Positions 17,901-25,682 of a stretch of DNA of 64,000 nt are shown here, in pieces. This stretch comes from Lachnospiraceae bacterium oral taxon 096. GTDB lineage: Bacteria; Bacillota; Clostridia; Lachnospirales; Lachnospiraceae. Below the pieces are notes generated by a model. The model saw only the letters and a list, made by a program, of their open reading frames with translations, was not told the origin of the DNA and did no database searches. The stretch lies in the NCBI GenBank assembly GCA_018141845.1, contig CP073340.1, forward strand, positions 1,575,001 to 1,639,000, in the 5' to 3' direction. Position 1 is the stretch's first letter, and each line of letters opens with the position of its first letter. A program made the position numbers and the translations under genes.

Positions 17901-19702
17901 ATCCAGGAACTCGTGTAGAAATTACAGCAAATGGAATTGATAGCACAACAGCACCATTTAATAACTTCTCTAGATTTACATATCCATCATCTATTACAGA
18001 TGATGCAGCAGCAAATGATGTGATTAGTTTCTTGATGCCAAATGATGATGTAACCATTGTTGCACACTATACTGATCCAGGTGTCATTATTTCTACAGTG
18101 GCTACGCCAAGTAGTGCGACAGCAACAGATACAGGAGTTCTCTATGATGGCGATCAGCATACAAGCGGTGATGCAGGTGTATTCCCAAGCATCACAAGCA
18201 ATGCACCAGCAGGTATCTACAGACTTTATGTAGAGAAGAGAACAGCTACAGCAGCTGAGGAAGCTATTGGAGCAGCAGGAGAGAGAAATATCTATACTCC
18301 TTCATTTGTTGTTACTCCAGTTGTTCAGGTATATAATCCAACAACAGGCAACTGGGATCCATACAATGGTACTGTAGGTGATATTACATTGACATTGGAT
18401 ACAGGATCAACGAATACAACTGATGGTTACACATTGAAGGATATGAATGGAAATGTAGTAAGCACAGGTGTTGACTTTAATTCAACAAATAGTGTTTATC
18501 CAGGATATTTCACATTGTCAAACTTCGTCAATGGTCAGAGCTATATCTTTGGATCTACTCGCACAAGAAGACATAATGTCATCTTTAAGAGCAACAAGGA
18601 TTCATCTTACTCAAGATCATTTGTCGTAATGGATGGAGATGTACTGAGTGCAAATTCAGCAAGACAGGCTACATATACAGGCGACATCGCTTCAATCCGT
18701 GCAAATGGTGTTGATGCCGGTGGCGTTGATATCAATGGTGTGACATGGACATACAGAGGTCTTTCAACTTCTGCAACATCTTATGTACCATTTAATGACA
18801 ACGATGCAGTATTATCTGATACAACTGTTTATATCTACTTTGATAGTGATGCTCCATTGAGAGCAAGCACAGCTACAGCTCTTGGCAATGCCATTACAAG
18901 AGCACAGGGCATGGTTAATGCGAGAAACTTAACGATTGCAGATGAGGCTAGACTTCAGGATGCCATCAACAGAGCAAATGCAATTCTTGCTCAGACATCA
19001 CCAAGAAAGGCTTCAACTCCAGAGTTACAGGCAATTCTTGATGAGATCAACCGTTACTTAGGCGTTCGCCCAATCATCAGCGGTGGTGGTGGCGGCTCAA
19101 GAGGCAGCTCAGGTGGTTCAGGCGGCGGCTCAGGTAGCAGCAGCGGAGTCATCAACACTCAAGCAAATGTTCAGGCTGCAGGTGCTTACCGTGTAGGCGT
19201 AGATGGTGACTGGGAGTTAGTTGACGCAGCAAATCATAAGTGGGTATTCAACTTAAAGAATGGTACTCGTGTAACAGGATGGCAAAAGCTTGCTTATACT
19301 TATGGTAATACCACAAGAACAGAGTGGTATCACTTTGCAAGTGACAACATCATGGATCACGGCTGGTTCTTAGATCAGAATACAAACAGATGGTATTACT
19401 TATCTGATGTTCATGACGGATTCTTCGGCCATATGGTTGAGGGATGGCATCAGGACGATCAGGATGGAAGATGGTATTATCAGAACCTCAACTCTGGTGA
19501 GATGCTCCTTAACTGGCAGCACATCGGAGATGCTTGGTACTACTTAAATCCATACAACAACGGACCAACATGGTTCTACAACAATGCAACTCAGACTTGG
19601 GATTACTCAAATAACAGTGACAGACCTTATGGTTCACTCTATGTTAATGAGACAACAAAGGATGGTTACAAGGTAGACGAGAATGGTCGTTGGGTTAAGT
19701 AA
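14927..19702 (+). CDS. Giant secreted surface protein, paralogue of the preceding gene (1591 aa)
   Basis: The TTG start at 14927 is preceded by AAGGAGG at 14914-14920; an in-frame ATG at 14897 lies inside the previous gene, lacks a binding site and would spoil the signal peptide. Signal peptide about 1-31 (KKARFKKGISN, hydrophobic core, cleavage after VYA). The middle is beta-rich, with MucBP-like units and repeats that parallel the upstream protein (TDYQLLDPSGNVV and LDPNTTYTIVAR at about 890-940). The C-terminus has the same order as its neighbour: helical segment (about 1307-1381), Gly/Ser linker (1385-1406), wall-binding repeats (1423-1591). Both end with the motif RP-aromatic-GSLYV-x-ETT-x-DGY. 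It probably acts with the upstream protein on the cell surface. Confidence 0.85.
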   Translation: MKKARFKKGISNLLAATMVATMVAPALPVYAAGGINLDIESLFPGVFNATERATFQLTGTPGASTPVLPVQTDGSGRKLLPFLQVNGSGYKLHDYNGMLAAKGISLSDYSIDGWYEGDQSSLSPRYFYPSYFPAVDTVYTARGTGAGNQYIVKTQLNLPSGTSIYMGDLSPAYADVHSGSAFSKAASRIDGFEASSGTISMYKVADADKSPTRTSVVTPPATVPFSTTADPGAFPDAFAWNATDKKVSGRMVPRDVAIDFTYTADTNKKQPIVVKDVVVDAAGHQLSSTIRSANSYYASETIPAGAVVPNNDMITAPSGSPAGTEPRFILKRQAPGTVSDPIEKAKITKSGTTNELKTLAELTATPDVSWIGFMTGDNLHVNATSNEVTGNMVNYPVDVTYTYMVNPNYQKSVDIVYKDELGNNITDKVVAALTAAGTTVGTVHGATTATGGGLYESNHHLMYDLDRVASGGGNGNYLIPAPVLNGYLSTGTRIPTMTIKNANPAGDGFTNTSAGWTASTPSFQVTSSVAAPPNNLEIQVTYNLDPDAVKKVRLSTKGGGSLVMASGSQYIQGSTGQIESVAEDFTDNSYKIDQPFISNLATPTPDLGYTVGSWERKDASGNWVPFTPYAGTGAGIAQTDIPSSPGDTIDLRVSFDANPAMMNTYTFTSSDPNLNYSLLNTSPVTNIQNQTTVTMSRTDVDAASNASTVTANAGYRVGWFDSHGQEIDFNTGDITHMSGETFTARAVPTTPLNAYTPTGTGQLDDTTGAPTIQVDTGTQAIDPRLNYVVTDPSGNVVTVIPGSNLAGDNGAITGPFTPGYPYNIYTYDPATAGTPVVTGSPIPSTVTTSAPGQVVIPTTNPQGSTSGPRPIVAPDNSNPGTTSITVNPTTPNTDYQLLDPSGNVVAPWTTPTTPGAPVTFGGLDPNTTYTIVARTTGTNDPGYPANGTPVNTAVLTPVQSAHKVMFQSVMPPMNIKVGTHSGLSLSDLNSVDPGTRVEITANGIDSTTAPFNNFSRFTYPSSITDDAAANDVISFLMPNDDVTIVAHYTDPGVIISTVATPSSATATDTGVLYDGDQHTSGDAGVFPSITSNAPAGIYRLYVEKRTATAAEEAIGAAGERNIYTPSFVVTPVVQVYNPTTGNWDPYNGTVGDITLTLDTGSTNTTDGYTLKDMNGNVVSTGVDFNSTNSVYPGYFTLSNFVNGQSYIFGSTRTRRHNVIFKSNKDSSYSRSFVVMDGDVLSANSARQATYTGDIASIRANGVDAGGVDINGVTWTYRGLSTSATSYVPFNDNDAVLSDTTVYIYFDSDAPLRASTATALGNAITRAQGMVNARNLTIADEARLQDAINRANAILAQTSPRKASTPELQAILDEINRYLGVRPIISGGGGGSRGSSGGSGGGSGSSSGVINTQANVQAAGAYRVGVDGDWELVDAANHKWVFNLKNGTRVTGWQKLAYTYGNTTRTEWYHFASDNIMDHGWFLDQNTNRWYYLSDVHDGFFGHMVEGWHQDDQDGRWYYQNLNSGEMLLNWQHIGDAWYYLNPYNNGPTWFYNNATQTWDYSNNSDRPYGSLYVNETTKDGYKVDENGRWVK

Positions 19703-19724
19703 TCCATAGATTTCAGTCTTTGAG

Positions 19725-19767
19725 AATAACTCGGGCGGGGAGAAATCCCCGTTCGGGTTATTTTTTT
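19725..19767 (+). terminator. Rho-independent terminator of the surface-protein locus
   Basis: The stem ATAACTCGGGCGGGG (19726-19740) pairs with CCCCGTTCGGGTTAT (19747-19761) through G-U-tolerant pairing, around a 6-base loop. It is followed directly by a run of seven T. It lies 23 bases after the stop of the second giant gene. Confidence 0.9.
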
Positions 19768-19797
19768 GTCTATAATTAGAACTTATGTTCGATTTGC

Positions 19798-19827
19798 TTG
19801 ACTTTTCCTTTGTCTACTCGCTATAAT
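19798..19827 (+). promoter_or_regulatory. Upstream promoter (P1) of the topoisomerase operon
   Basis: TTGACT at 19798-19803 and a perfect TATAAT at 19822-19827 with 18-base spacing. It lies between the terminator of the surface locus and parE. Confidence 0.75.
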
Positions 19828-19832
19828 TGAAC

Positions 19833-19862
19833 TTGCAAAGAGAGAGGCAAATCGTTTATAAT
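19833..19862 (+). promoter_or_regulatory. Downstream promoter (P2) of the topoisomerase operon
   Basis: TTGCAA at 19833-19838 and a perfect TATAAT at 19857-19862 with 18-base spacing, 31 bases before the start codon. Two tandem promoters of this kind suggest strong or doubly controlled expression. Confidence 0.65.
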
Positions 19863-19893
19863 ATCCGATACGCTTTTTAAATTGGAGGATAGC

Positions 19894-21810
19894 ATGGGAA
19901 AAAATTACGACGCAAGTAGCATTATGATCCTAGAGGGATTAGAGGCTGTGCGAAAGAGACCAGGTATGTATATTGGTGGGGTGGGCACGAAGGGGCTAAA
20001 CCACTTGATTTATGAAATTGTAGATAATTCTGTCGATGAGCATTTGGCGGGATTTTGCAGTTGTATATGGGTGACTTTGGAGGCCGATGGCTCCTGTACG
20101 GTCAAAGACAATGGGCGAGGAATTCCAGTGGAGATGCACAAAAAGGGAGTTTCTGCAGAAAGAATTGTGCTTTCGACCTTGCATGCGGGCGGAAAGTTTG
20201 ACAATGAAGCTTATAAGACCAGTGGAGGTCTCCATGGTGTGGGTTCTTCGGTGGTCAATGCTCTTTCAGAAAAATTGTATATTGAAATTAGCCGAGGGGG
20301 TAAGGTCTATGCCGATAGCTATGAGAGGGGAAAACCAACGACAGAACTGATTGATGGAATGATTCCAGTGATTGGAAAGACCAAGGAGACAGGCACAAAG
20401 ATTAATTTCTATCCTGATGCAGAGATATTTGAAAAGATTTACTTTAAGGCGGACTGGTTAAAGTCAAGGCTGCACGAGACCACCTATCTCAATCCAAATC
20501 TGACCATTTACTACGAGAATAAGAGAGTGGGTGAGGAGGAAAAGATCACCTATCACGAGCCAGAGGGCATTGTTGCCTATGTGCGTGACCTCAATCGCCA
20601 AAAGGAAGTGGTGCATGAGCCAATCTATATTCGTGGCAAGGCCGACGGAATGGAAGTTGAGGCGGCGATTCAGTTTGTCGATGCATTTGAGGAAAATATC
20701 TTGGGCTTTTGTAATAATATCTTTACTCAGGAGGGCGGAACACATATTGTGGGGTTTAAGACCAAGTTTACACAGATGATCAATGCGTATGCGAGGGAGT
20801 TAGGGATACTGAGGGAAAAGGATGCAAACTTTACAGGGGCGGACACAAGAAATGGAATGACGGCAGTGGTGGCCATTAAGCATCCAAATCCCATCTTTGA
20901 GGGGCAGACAAAGACAAAGCTGGCCAGTGCCGATGCGAGCAAGGCGACGGCAACCATTATTGGTGATGAGCTCACAAGATTTTTTGATCGCAATGTTGAA
21001 ATCGTCAAGGCGATCATTGGTTGTGCTGAAAAGTCAGCAAAGATTCGAAAGCAAGAAGAGAAGGCAAAGACCAATATGCTCACCAAATCAAAGTTTTCTT
21101 TTGACTCCAATGGAAAACTTGCCAACTGTGAATCAAAGGATCCATCGCAGTGTGAGATCTTTATTGTCGAGGGAGATTCGGCAGGTGGCTCGGCAAAGAC
21201 CGCAAGAGATCGAAGGTATCAGGCGATATTGCCGATTCGAGGAAAGATATTGAATGTGGAGAAGGCCTCGATGGATAAGGTGCTTGCCAATGCAGAGATT
21301 AAGACAATGATTAACACTTTTGGCTGTGGATTTTCAGAGGGCTATGGGAATGACTTTGATATCAGTAAACTTCGCTATGACAAGATTGTCTTAATGACGG
21401 ATGCGGATGTCGATGGCAGTCATATTGACACGCTATTGCTTACCTTTTTGTACCGCTTTATGCCAGAGCTAATCTATGATGGACATGTGTATATTGCAAT
21501 GCCACCACTATATAAGGCCATTCCAAAGCGTGGTCAGGAGGAGTATCTCTATGACGAAAAGGCATTGGCCAATTACAGAAAAAAGCATGGCGATAACTTT
21601 ACCTTACAAAGATATAAGGGACTGGGAGAGATGGATGCCCAGCAACTTTGGGAGACGACACTTGATCCAGAAAGGCGACTACTAAAGCGAGTGGAAATTG
21701 AAGATGCGAGACTGGCGAGCGAAGTGACTGAATTATTGATGGGTGGAGATGTCGCACCGAGAAGAGAATTTATCTATCAACACGCCAATGAGGCGAGTAT
21801 AGATTTATAG
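19894..21810 (+). CDS. parE: Type IIA topoisomerase ATPase subunit (ParE/GyrB-like)
   Basis: 638 residues from ATG 19894 with GGAGG at 19884-19888; an upstream in-frame TTG overlaps the binding site. The GHKL ATPase domain shows RKRPGMYIG, EIVDNSVDEH, DNGRGIPVE and SGGLHGVGSSVVNAL. The TOPRIM domain shows EGDSAGGSAK and the acidic DADVDGSHI. The end has the QRYKGLGEMD motif. Length and the short C-terminus fit ParE or a GyrB without insertion. The partner gene follows after 8 bases. I prefer ParE because the partner lacks the GyrA-box, but topoisomerase IV and gyrase cannot be separated with certainty without a tree. Confidence 0.85.
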   Translation: MGKNYDASSIMILEGLEAVRKRPGMYIGGVGTKGLNHLIYEIVDNSVDEHLAGFCSCIWVTLEADGSCTVKDNGRGIPVEMHKKGVSAERIVLSTLHAGGKFDNEAYKTSGGLHGVGSSVVNALSEKLYIEISRGGKVYADSYERGKPTTELIDGMIPVIGKTKETGTKINFYPDAEIFEKIYFKADWLKSRLHETTYLNPNLTIYYENKRVGEEEKITYHEPEGIVAYVRDLNRQKEVVHEPIYIRGKADGMEVEAAIQFVDAFEENILGFCNNIFTQEGGTHIVGFKTKFTQMINAYARELGILREKDANFTGADTRNGMTAVVAIKHPNPIFEGQTKTKLASADASKATATIIGDELTRFFDRNVEIVKAIIGCAEKSAKIRKQEEKAKTNMLTKSKFSFDSNGKLANCESKDPSQCEIFIVEGDSAGGSAKTARDRRYQAILPIRGKILNVEKASMDKVLANAEIKTMINTFGCGFSEGYGNDFDISKLRYDKIVLMTDADVDGSHIDTLLLTFLYRFMPELIYDGHVYIAMPPLYKAIPKRGQEEYLYDEKALANYRKKHGDNFTLQRYKGLGEMDAQQLWETTLDPERRLLKRVEIEDARLASEVTELLMGGDVAPRREFIYQHANEASIDL

Positions 21811-21818
21811 GAGAGGCT

Positions 21819-24014
21819 ATGGCAGAGAAAATATTAAGAACGGAATATTCAGAGGAGATGCAAAAGTCCTACTTGGACTATTCAATGAGTGTCATCACCT
21901 CCAGAGCGATTCCAGATGCAAGGGATGGCTTAAAACCAGTGCAAAGGCGTGTGCTCTATGATATGAGTGAGTTGCACATCAATGCCGATAAGCCACACAG
22001 AAAGTCGGCAAGAATTGTGGGCGATACCATGGGTAAGTATCATCCCCATGGAGATTCTTCCATCTATGAGACATTGGTCGTATTGACGCAGGATTGGAAA
22101 AAGGGAATGCCCTTGATTGATGGGCATGGAAACTTTGGCTCAATTGAGGGCGACGGAGCAGCGGCCATGCGCTATACGGAGGCCAAGCTCACAAAGTTTA
22201 CACAAGAAGTCTTTTTAAAGGATCTGGATAAGACTGTGGACTTTGTTGCCAACTATGATGAGACAGAAAAAGAACCTGCAGTTTTGCCAGTGCGCATTCC
22301 TAATCTCTTGTTAAATGGAGCAGAGGGCATTGCCGTAGGTATGTCCACTTCGATGCCACCACATAATTTGGCAGAAATTTGTGATGTCTGCATCGCCTAT
22401 ATCCGAAATCGTCTGATTAGTGTCGAGGAATTGATGCATATTATGCCAGGACCTGATTTTCCGACGGGGGGAATCGTTGCCAATCGCTCGGATTTATTGG
22501 ATATCTATCGCACGGGAACGGGAAAGATTAAGCTTCGAGGAAAGATTGAGATTGAGCTTGGAAGAAGAAAGAGCGACAAGGACAGGTTAATTGTCACAGA
22601 AATTCCCTATACGATGATTGGTGCGGGATTAAATAAGTTTTTACAAGATGTGGCGGATCTTGTGGAGAGCAAAAAACTTCCTGAAGTGGTGGATATTTCC
22701 AATCAGTCGGACAAAAATGGTACACGCATTGTCCTTGAGTTGAGGAAGGATGCTGATATTGACCGTGTCAAAAATATGCTCTACAAAAAGACGAAGTTAG
22801 AGGATAGCTTTGGGGTAAATATGCTGGCCATTGCACAGGGGCGACCAGAGACATTGAATCTTTTGAGTATTTTGCAAAATTTCCTTGATTTTCAATATGA
22901 GAATGCGACAAAAAAGTATAATATTCTTCTGGAAAAGGAGATCGAGAAAAAGGAAATTCAAGAGGGACTGATTCGGGCCTGCGACTGCATCGACCAGATT
23001 ATTGCCATTCTGAGAAAGTCAAAGAATATCTCACTGGCGAGGGAGAGATTGATGGCAGAACTTGAGTTTACACAGCGTCAGGCACAGGCTATTTTGGAAA
23101 TGAAGTTATATAAGTTGATTGGTCTTGAGGTGGAAGCCCTGTTAAAGGAGAATCGGCAGACACTAAAGAATATTAAAAATTACACCAAGCTTTTGCAATC
23201 ACAAAAGAGTATGGACGAGGTTTTGATTGCTGACTTATTAGAGATTAAGGAAAAATTTGGCAGACAAAGAAGAACTAGCCTAGAAGATGCCAAGGAAGCT
23301 GTAGTTGTGGAATTGCCAAAGGTGGCACAAAAGATTGTCTTTGTCATGGATCGCTTTGGCTATGCAAAGACGATGGATTTTGGTCTGTTCGAGAAAAACC
23401 GTGAGACCGTGGAGAGCGAATATAAGTATGTGGTTCCGATGATGTCAGATGACAAGGTCTGTATATTTACCGATTTGGGGCTTTTGCATCAGGTGAAGGC
23501 AGAAAATATTTTATCGGGAAAATTAAGAGATAAGGGGATTCCTCTGGACAATCTTTGCAAGTTGGATACAAGTAAGGAAGAAATTCGCTTGATTGCATCC
23601 TTTGCTCAAGTTTCTGATGAGGAAAAGCGATTACTTTTTGTGACCGAATGGGGACTCATTAAGCAAATCGACGGAAAGGAATTGAGCACGAATAATCGCC
23701 AGGTAGTGGCCACAAAGCTTGGTGAGGGCGATAAGGTGTTGAGTGTTCGTCTAGTCAGCACAGATAGTGGGTATGAGGAAGTGATTCTTGTCTCCGATGG
23801 GGGATATATTGTCAAGTTTCCACTGATTGCCGTCAATCTCTATAAAAAGACCTCTAAGGGAGAAAAAGCAATGCGTCTTTTGGAGGGAGAAAAGTTAGTG
23901 GCTATGTATCTACTTTCGGATGGTGATATTGTCAAGATCCATGGAAAGCCAGTCAATCTATTGAAATTAAAGCTGAGTAACCGCAATGATCGTGGGACAA
24001 AGCTGAAGGGATAG
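21819..24014 (+). CDS. parC: Type IIA topoisomerase cleavage subunit (ParC/GyrA-like)
   Basis: 731 residues, shorter than typical GyrA (over 800). The winged-helix active region contains the catalytic Tyr in AAAMRYTEAKL and the quinolone-determining segment YHPHGDSSIYE, with the usual Ser and Glu, so no resistance change is seen. The coiled-coil 'tower' follows, with LEFTQRQAQAILEMKLYKLIG. The C-terminal beta-pinwheel is reduced, and I find no GyrA-box (QxRGGKG), the element gyrase needs for negative supercoiling. This points to a decatenating topoisomerase IV. AGGAG at 21808-21812 gives the start. An IS110 insertion lies 110 bases downstream. Confidence 0.85.
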   Translation: MAEKILRTEYSEEMQKSYLDYSMSVITSRAIPDARDGLKPVQRRVLYDMSELHINADKPHRKSARIVGDTMGKYHPHGDSSIYETLVVLTQDWKKGMPLIDGHGNFGSIEGDGAAAMRYTEAKLTKFTQEVFLKDLDKTVDFVANYDETEKEPAVLPVRIPNLLLNGAEGIAVGMSTSMPPHNLAEICDVCIAYIRNRLISVEELMHIMPGPDFPTGGIVANRSDLLDIYRTGTGKIKLRGKIEIELGRRKSDKDRLIVTEIPYTMIGAGLNKFLQDVADLVESKKLPEVVDISNQSDKNGTRIVLELRKDADIDRVKNMLYKKTKLEDSFGVNMLAIAQGRPETLNLLSILQNFLDFQYENATKKYNILLEKEIEKKEIQEGLIRACDCIDQIIAILRKSKNISLARERLMAELEFTQRQAQAILEMKLYKLIGLEVEALLKENRQTLKNIKNYTKLLQSQKSMDEVLIADLLEIKEKFGRQRRTSLEDAKEAVVVELPKVAQKIVFVMDRFGYAKTMDFGLFEKNRETVESEYKYVVPMMSDDKVCIFTDLGLLHQVKAENILSGKLRDKGIPLDNLCKLDTSKEEIRLIASFAQVSDEEKRLLFVTEWGLIKQIDGKELSTNNRQVVATKLGEGDKVLSVRLVSTDSGYEEVILVSDGGYIVKFPLIAVNLYKKTSKGEKAMRLLEGEKLVAMYLLSDGDIVKIHGKPVNLLKLKLSNRNDRGTKLKG

Positions 24015-24204
24015 AAGGAGAACAAGAGAGTAGAAAGACTAACTATTAAAAGTCAAGCCCTAAAATGATATTTTTTAAATAAAGTACAGAAATGTATTTT
24101 AGATATATTCGGAATACAGTTAGAGCTCCTTGCACTTTGAAAACTGCATGACAAAAAGAGCATCATGATAGGTGCATGAAAAAGGAGTATTGAATTAGAG
24201 TTAA

Positions 24205-25380
24205 TTAAGCTACTTTAATGTATTGCTGATTCGATTTTACAAGATGATAAATAACTCGAACCAGTTTTTTGACGGCATGAGATATTGCAACATTATAATG
24301 CTTGCCTTCAGCTCGTTTCTTGGTAAGGTACCTGGCAAATGTCGAATCCCAGTGGCAAACATACTTGGCAGCATTGTACAGAGCATATCGTAAGTATTTG
24401 GAACCTCGTTTTTCCATGTGGGAGTATGCTGAGTCAAGCTGCCCTGATTGATATGTTGATGGTGAAAATCCGGAATAAGCCAAGATTTTATCAGGAGAAT
24501 CAAACCGACTGAAGTCGCCAATCTCGGCAATGATCATAGCGCCCATACGATAGTTGATACCTGGAATACTGAGAATTGGAGAATTAATTTCATCCATGAT
24601 AATTTTGATTTCATTTTCGATTTCATCAATCTCAGAAGCAAGTTCCAGTATCAACTTGATGGTGTGTTTTAGTTCAAGAGATTTGGCTGGCATATTTGAG
24701 CCGATAGAAGCCCTTGCAGCTTCCCTGAAAGTTATGGCGGTATCTTTACCATATCGACCTTTAGATGCATCTGAAAGAAGATTTGTAAGTCTGGTAAGAT
24801 GTGCACCAGCTACATATTTAGCCCCGGGAAATTCAGAAAGCAATGCATAAATGGATGTCATATGAAGTGTTGGTACAAGTTTTTCTAATTCAGGAAATAA
24901 GATACAGACCAGTCTTGAAACGGAAGTTTTTAGTTTGGCACGTTCTTTTACCTTATCAAAACGATAACGAGTTAATGACTTTAATTCTTCGTTGTGGTAA
25001 GATGTATCTGAGTAGGACTTCAAGTTCACATCAGACATGAGCATGTAAGCAATCGTGCGGGCATCTACTTTATCCGTTTTCGTGAGTCTAAGGCTTAGAC
25101 TTTTTCTGTACAGATTTGTATGTAACGGATTGATGACATAGGTGGTCAGACCTTTATCAATGAGATAACCTAAAAGATTGTAATTATAGTGTCCGGTAGC
25201 TTCCAGTCCTACTTTTACTTTTGTTATATCTTCCATAACAGATTCTATTCTTTGGTAAAGGTCATTGAAACCATCTTGACTGTTAGAAATGGTAAAAGCT
25301 TTAAATAATACTTCTCCATTAGAGTTTGTGATAAAGCAATCATGCTTATCCTTAGCGACATCAATTCCTACATAAATCAT
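24205..25380 (-). CDS. IS110-family transposase (bridge-RNA-dependent recombinase)
   Basis: 391 residues. The N-terminal RuvC-like DEDD domain has Asp7 (GIDVAKDK), Glu60 (GLEATGHY), Asp103 and Asp106 (TKTDKVDARTIA). A central coiled-coil follows, then the C-terminal Tnp domain with IPGINYRMGAMIIAEIGD and the catalytic-serine motif SPSTYQSGQ (Ser312). These positions closely parallel the published IS621 residues. The protein excises the element as a circle and inserts it under direction of a bridge RNA. The reading frame is intact and full length, so the element may be active. The binding site GGAG is at 25386-25389 on the minus strand. Confidence 0.95.
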   Translation of the reverse strand: MIYVGIDVAKDKHDCFITNSNGEVLFKAFTISNSQDGFNDLYQRIESVMEDITKVKVGLEATGHYNYNLLGYLIDKGLTTYVINPLHTNLYRKSLSLRLTKTDKVDARTIAYMLMSDVNLKSYSDTSYHNEELKSLTRYRFDKVKERAKLKTSVSRLVCILFPELEKLVPTLHMTSIYALLSEFPGAKYVAGAHLTRLTNLLSDASKGRYGKDTAITFREAARASIGSNMPAKSLELKHTIKLILELASEIDEIENEIKIIMDEINSPILSIPGINYRMGAMIIAEIGDFSRFDSPDKILAYSGFSPSTYQSGQLDSAYSHMEKRGSKYLRYALYNAAKYVCHWDSTFARYLTKKRAEGKHYNVAISHAVKKLVRVIYHLVKSNQQYIKVA

Positions 25381-25404
25381 AATAATCTCCTTTAAAATGT
25401 ATTT

Positions 25405-25615
25405 GATACTGTTTTAGAACCACAGGGACTCCTTGCGATTGTAGCCTCGTTCTAAATAAACCGTCATGCGGTATCTAACTGATTAACAAATGAGCAAAGA
25501 GACTGTGGTTGGGGCCTTTCTAAAACCATCAAGTGGTAGGAGTAAATAACCAATCCACAGTATCTTATATATCATAGTCGAACCTACGGAAGAGGTAAAG
25601 AAAAGACTATGACTT
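25405..25615 (-). ncRNA. Candidate IS110 bridge RNA
   Basis: The non-coding region upstream of the transposase, on the same strand, contains ordered stem-loops. Stem-loop 1 pairs 25572-25579 with 25605-25612 (8 perfect pairs). Stem-loop 2 pairs 25502-25512 with 25550-25561 (11 pairs, one bulge) around a large loop. A small hairpin ACCG/CGGT lies near 25460-25472. The last pairs 25414-25420 with 25449-25455 (7 perfect pairs) around a 28-base loop. This matches the known plan: 5' stem-loop, target-binding loop, donor-binding loop. The RNA contains CAGTTAGA (25481-25474), complementary to the minus strand of the flank next to the element end, and GCAAGGAG (25436-25429), identical to the element end itself. 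Confidence 0.65.
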
Positions 25616-25682
25616 AATAGTTATAAAGACCTTGGAGAGGGTCTCTAAAAACTACTACTATATAATACGAGGAGAGAAAGAT

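Larger units (their letters stand above)
24126..25637 (-). mobile_element. IS110-family insertion sequence (boundaries inferred)
   Basis: The element consists of the minus-strand transposase and a long non-coding end upstream of it, the hallmark of the IS110 group. Proposed ends: reading the minus strand, it begins CTCCAAGG at 25637 and ends GCAAGGAG at 24126. Each end abuts AG on the plus strand (24124-24125 and 25638-25639), equivalent to the CT core used by IS621. The ends share a short imperfect inverted CTCC. There are no long terminal repeats or target duplications, as expected for this family. The boundaries rest on guide-like matches in the bridge RNA and would move if those are chance. 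Confidence 0.55.

Noticed and set aside
21819..24014. Quinolone-resistance change in the topoisomerase cleavage subunit
   Set aside because: The segment YHPHGDSSIYE has the usual Ser and Glu; no known resistance substitution is visible.
25632..25682. Possible N-terminal extension of deoD
   Set aside because: The frame runs into the IS110 end. ATG 25683 has a good binding site and gives the normal 238-residue DeoD.
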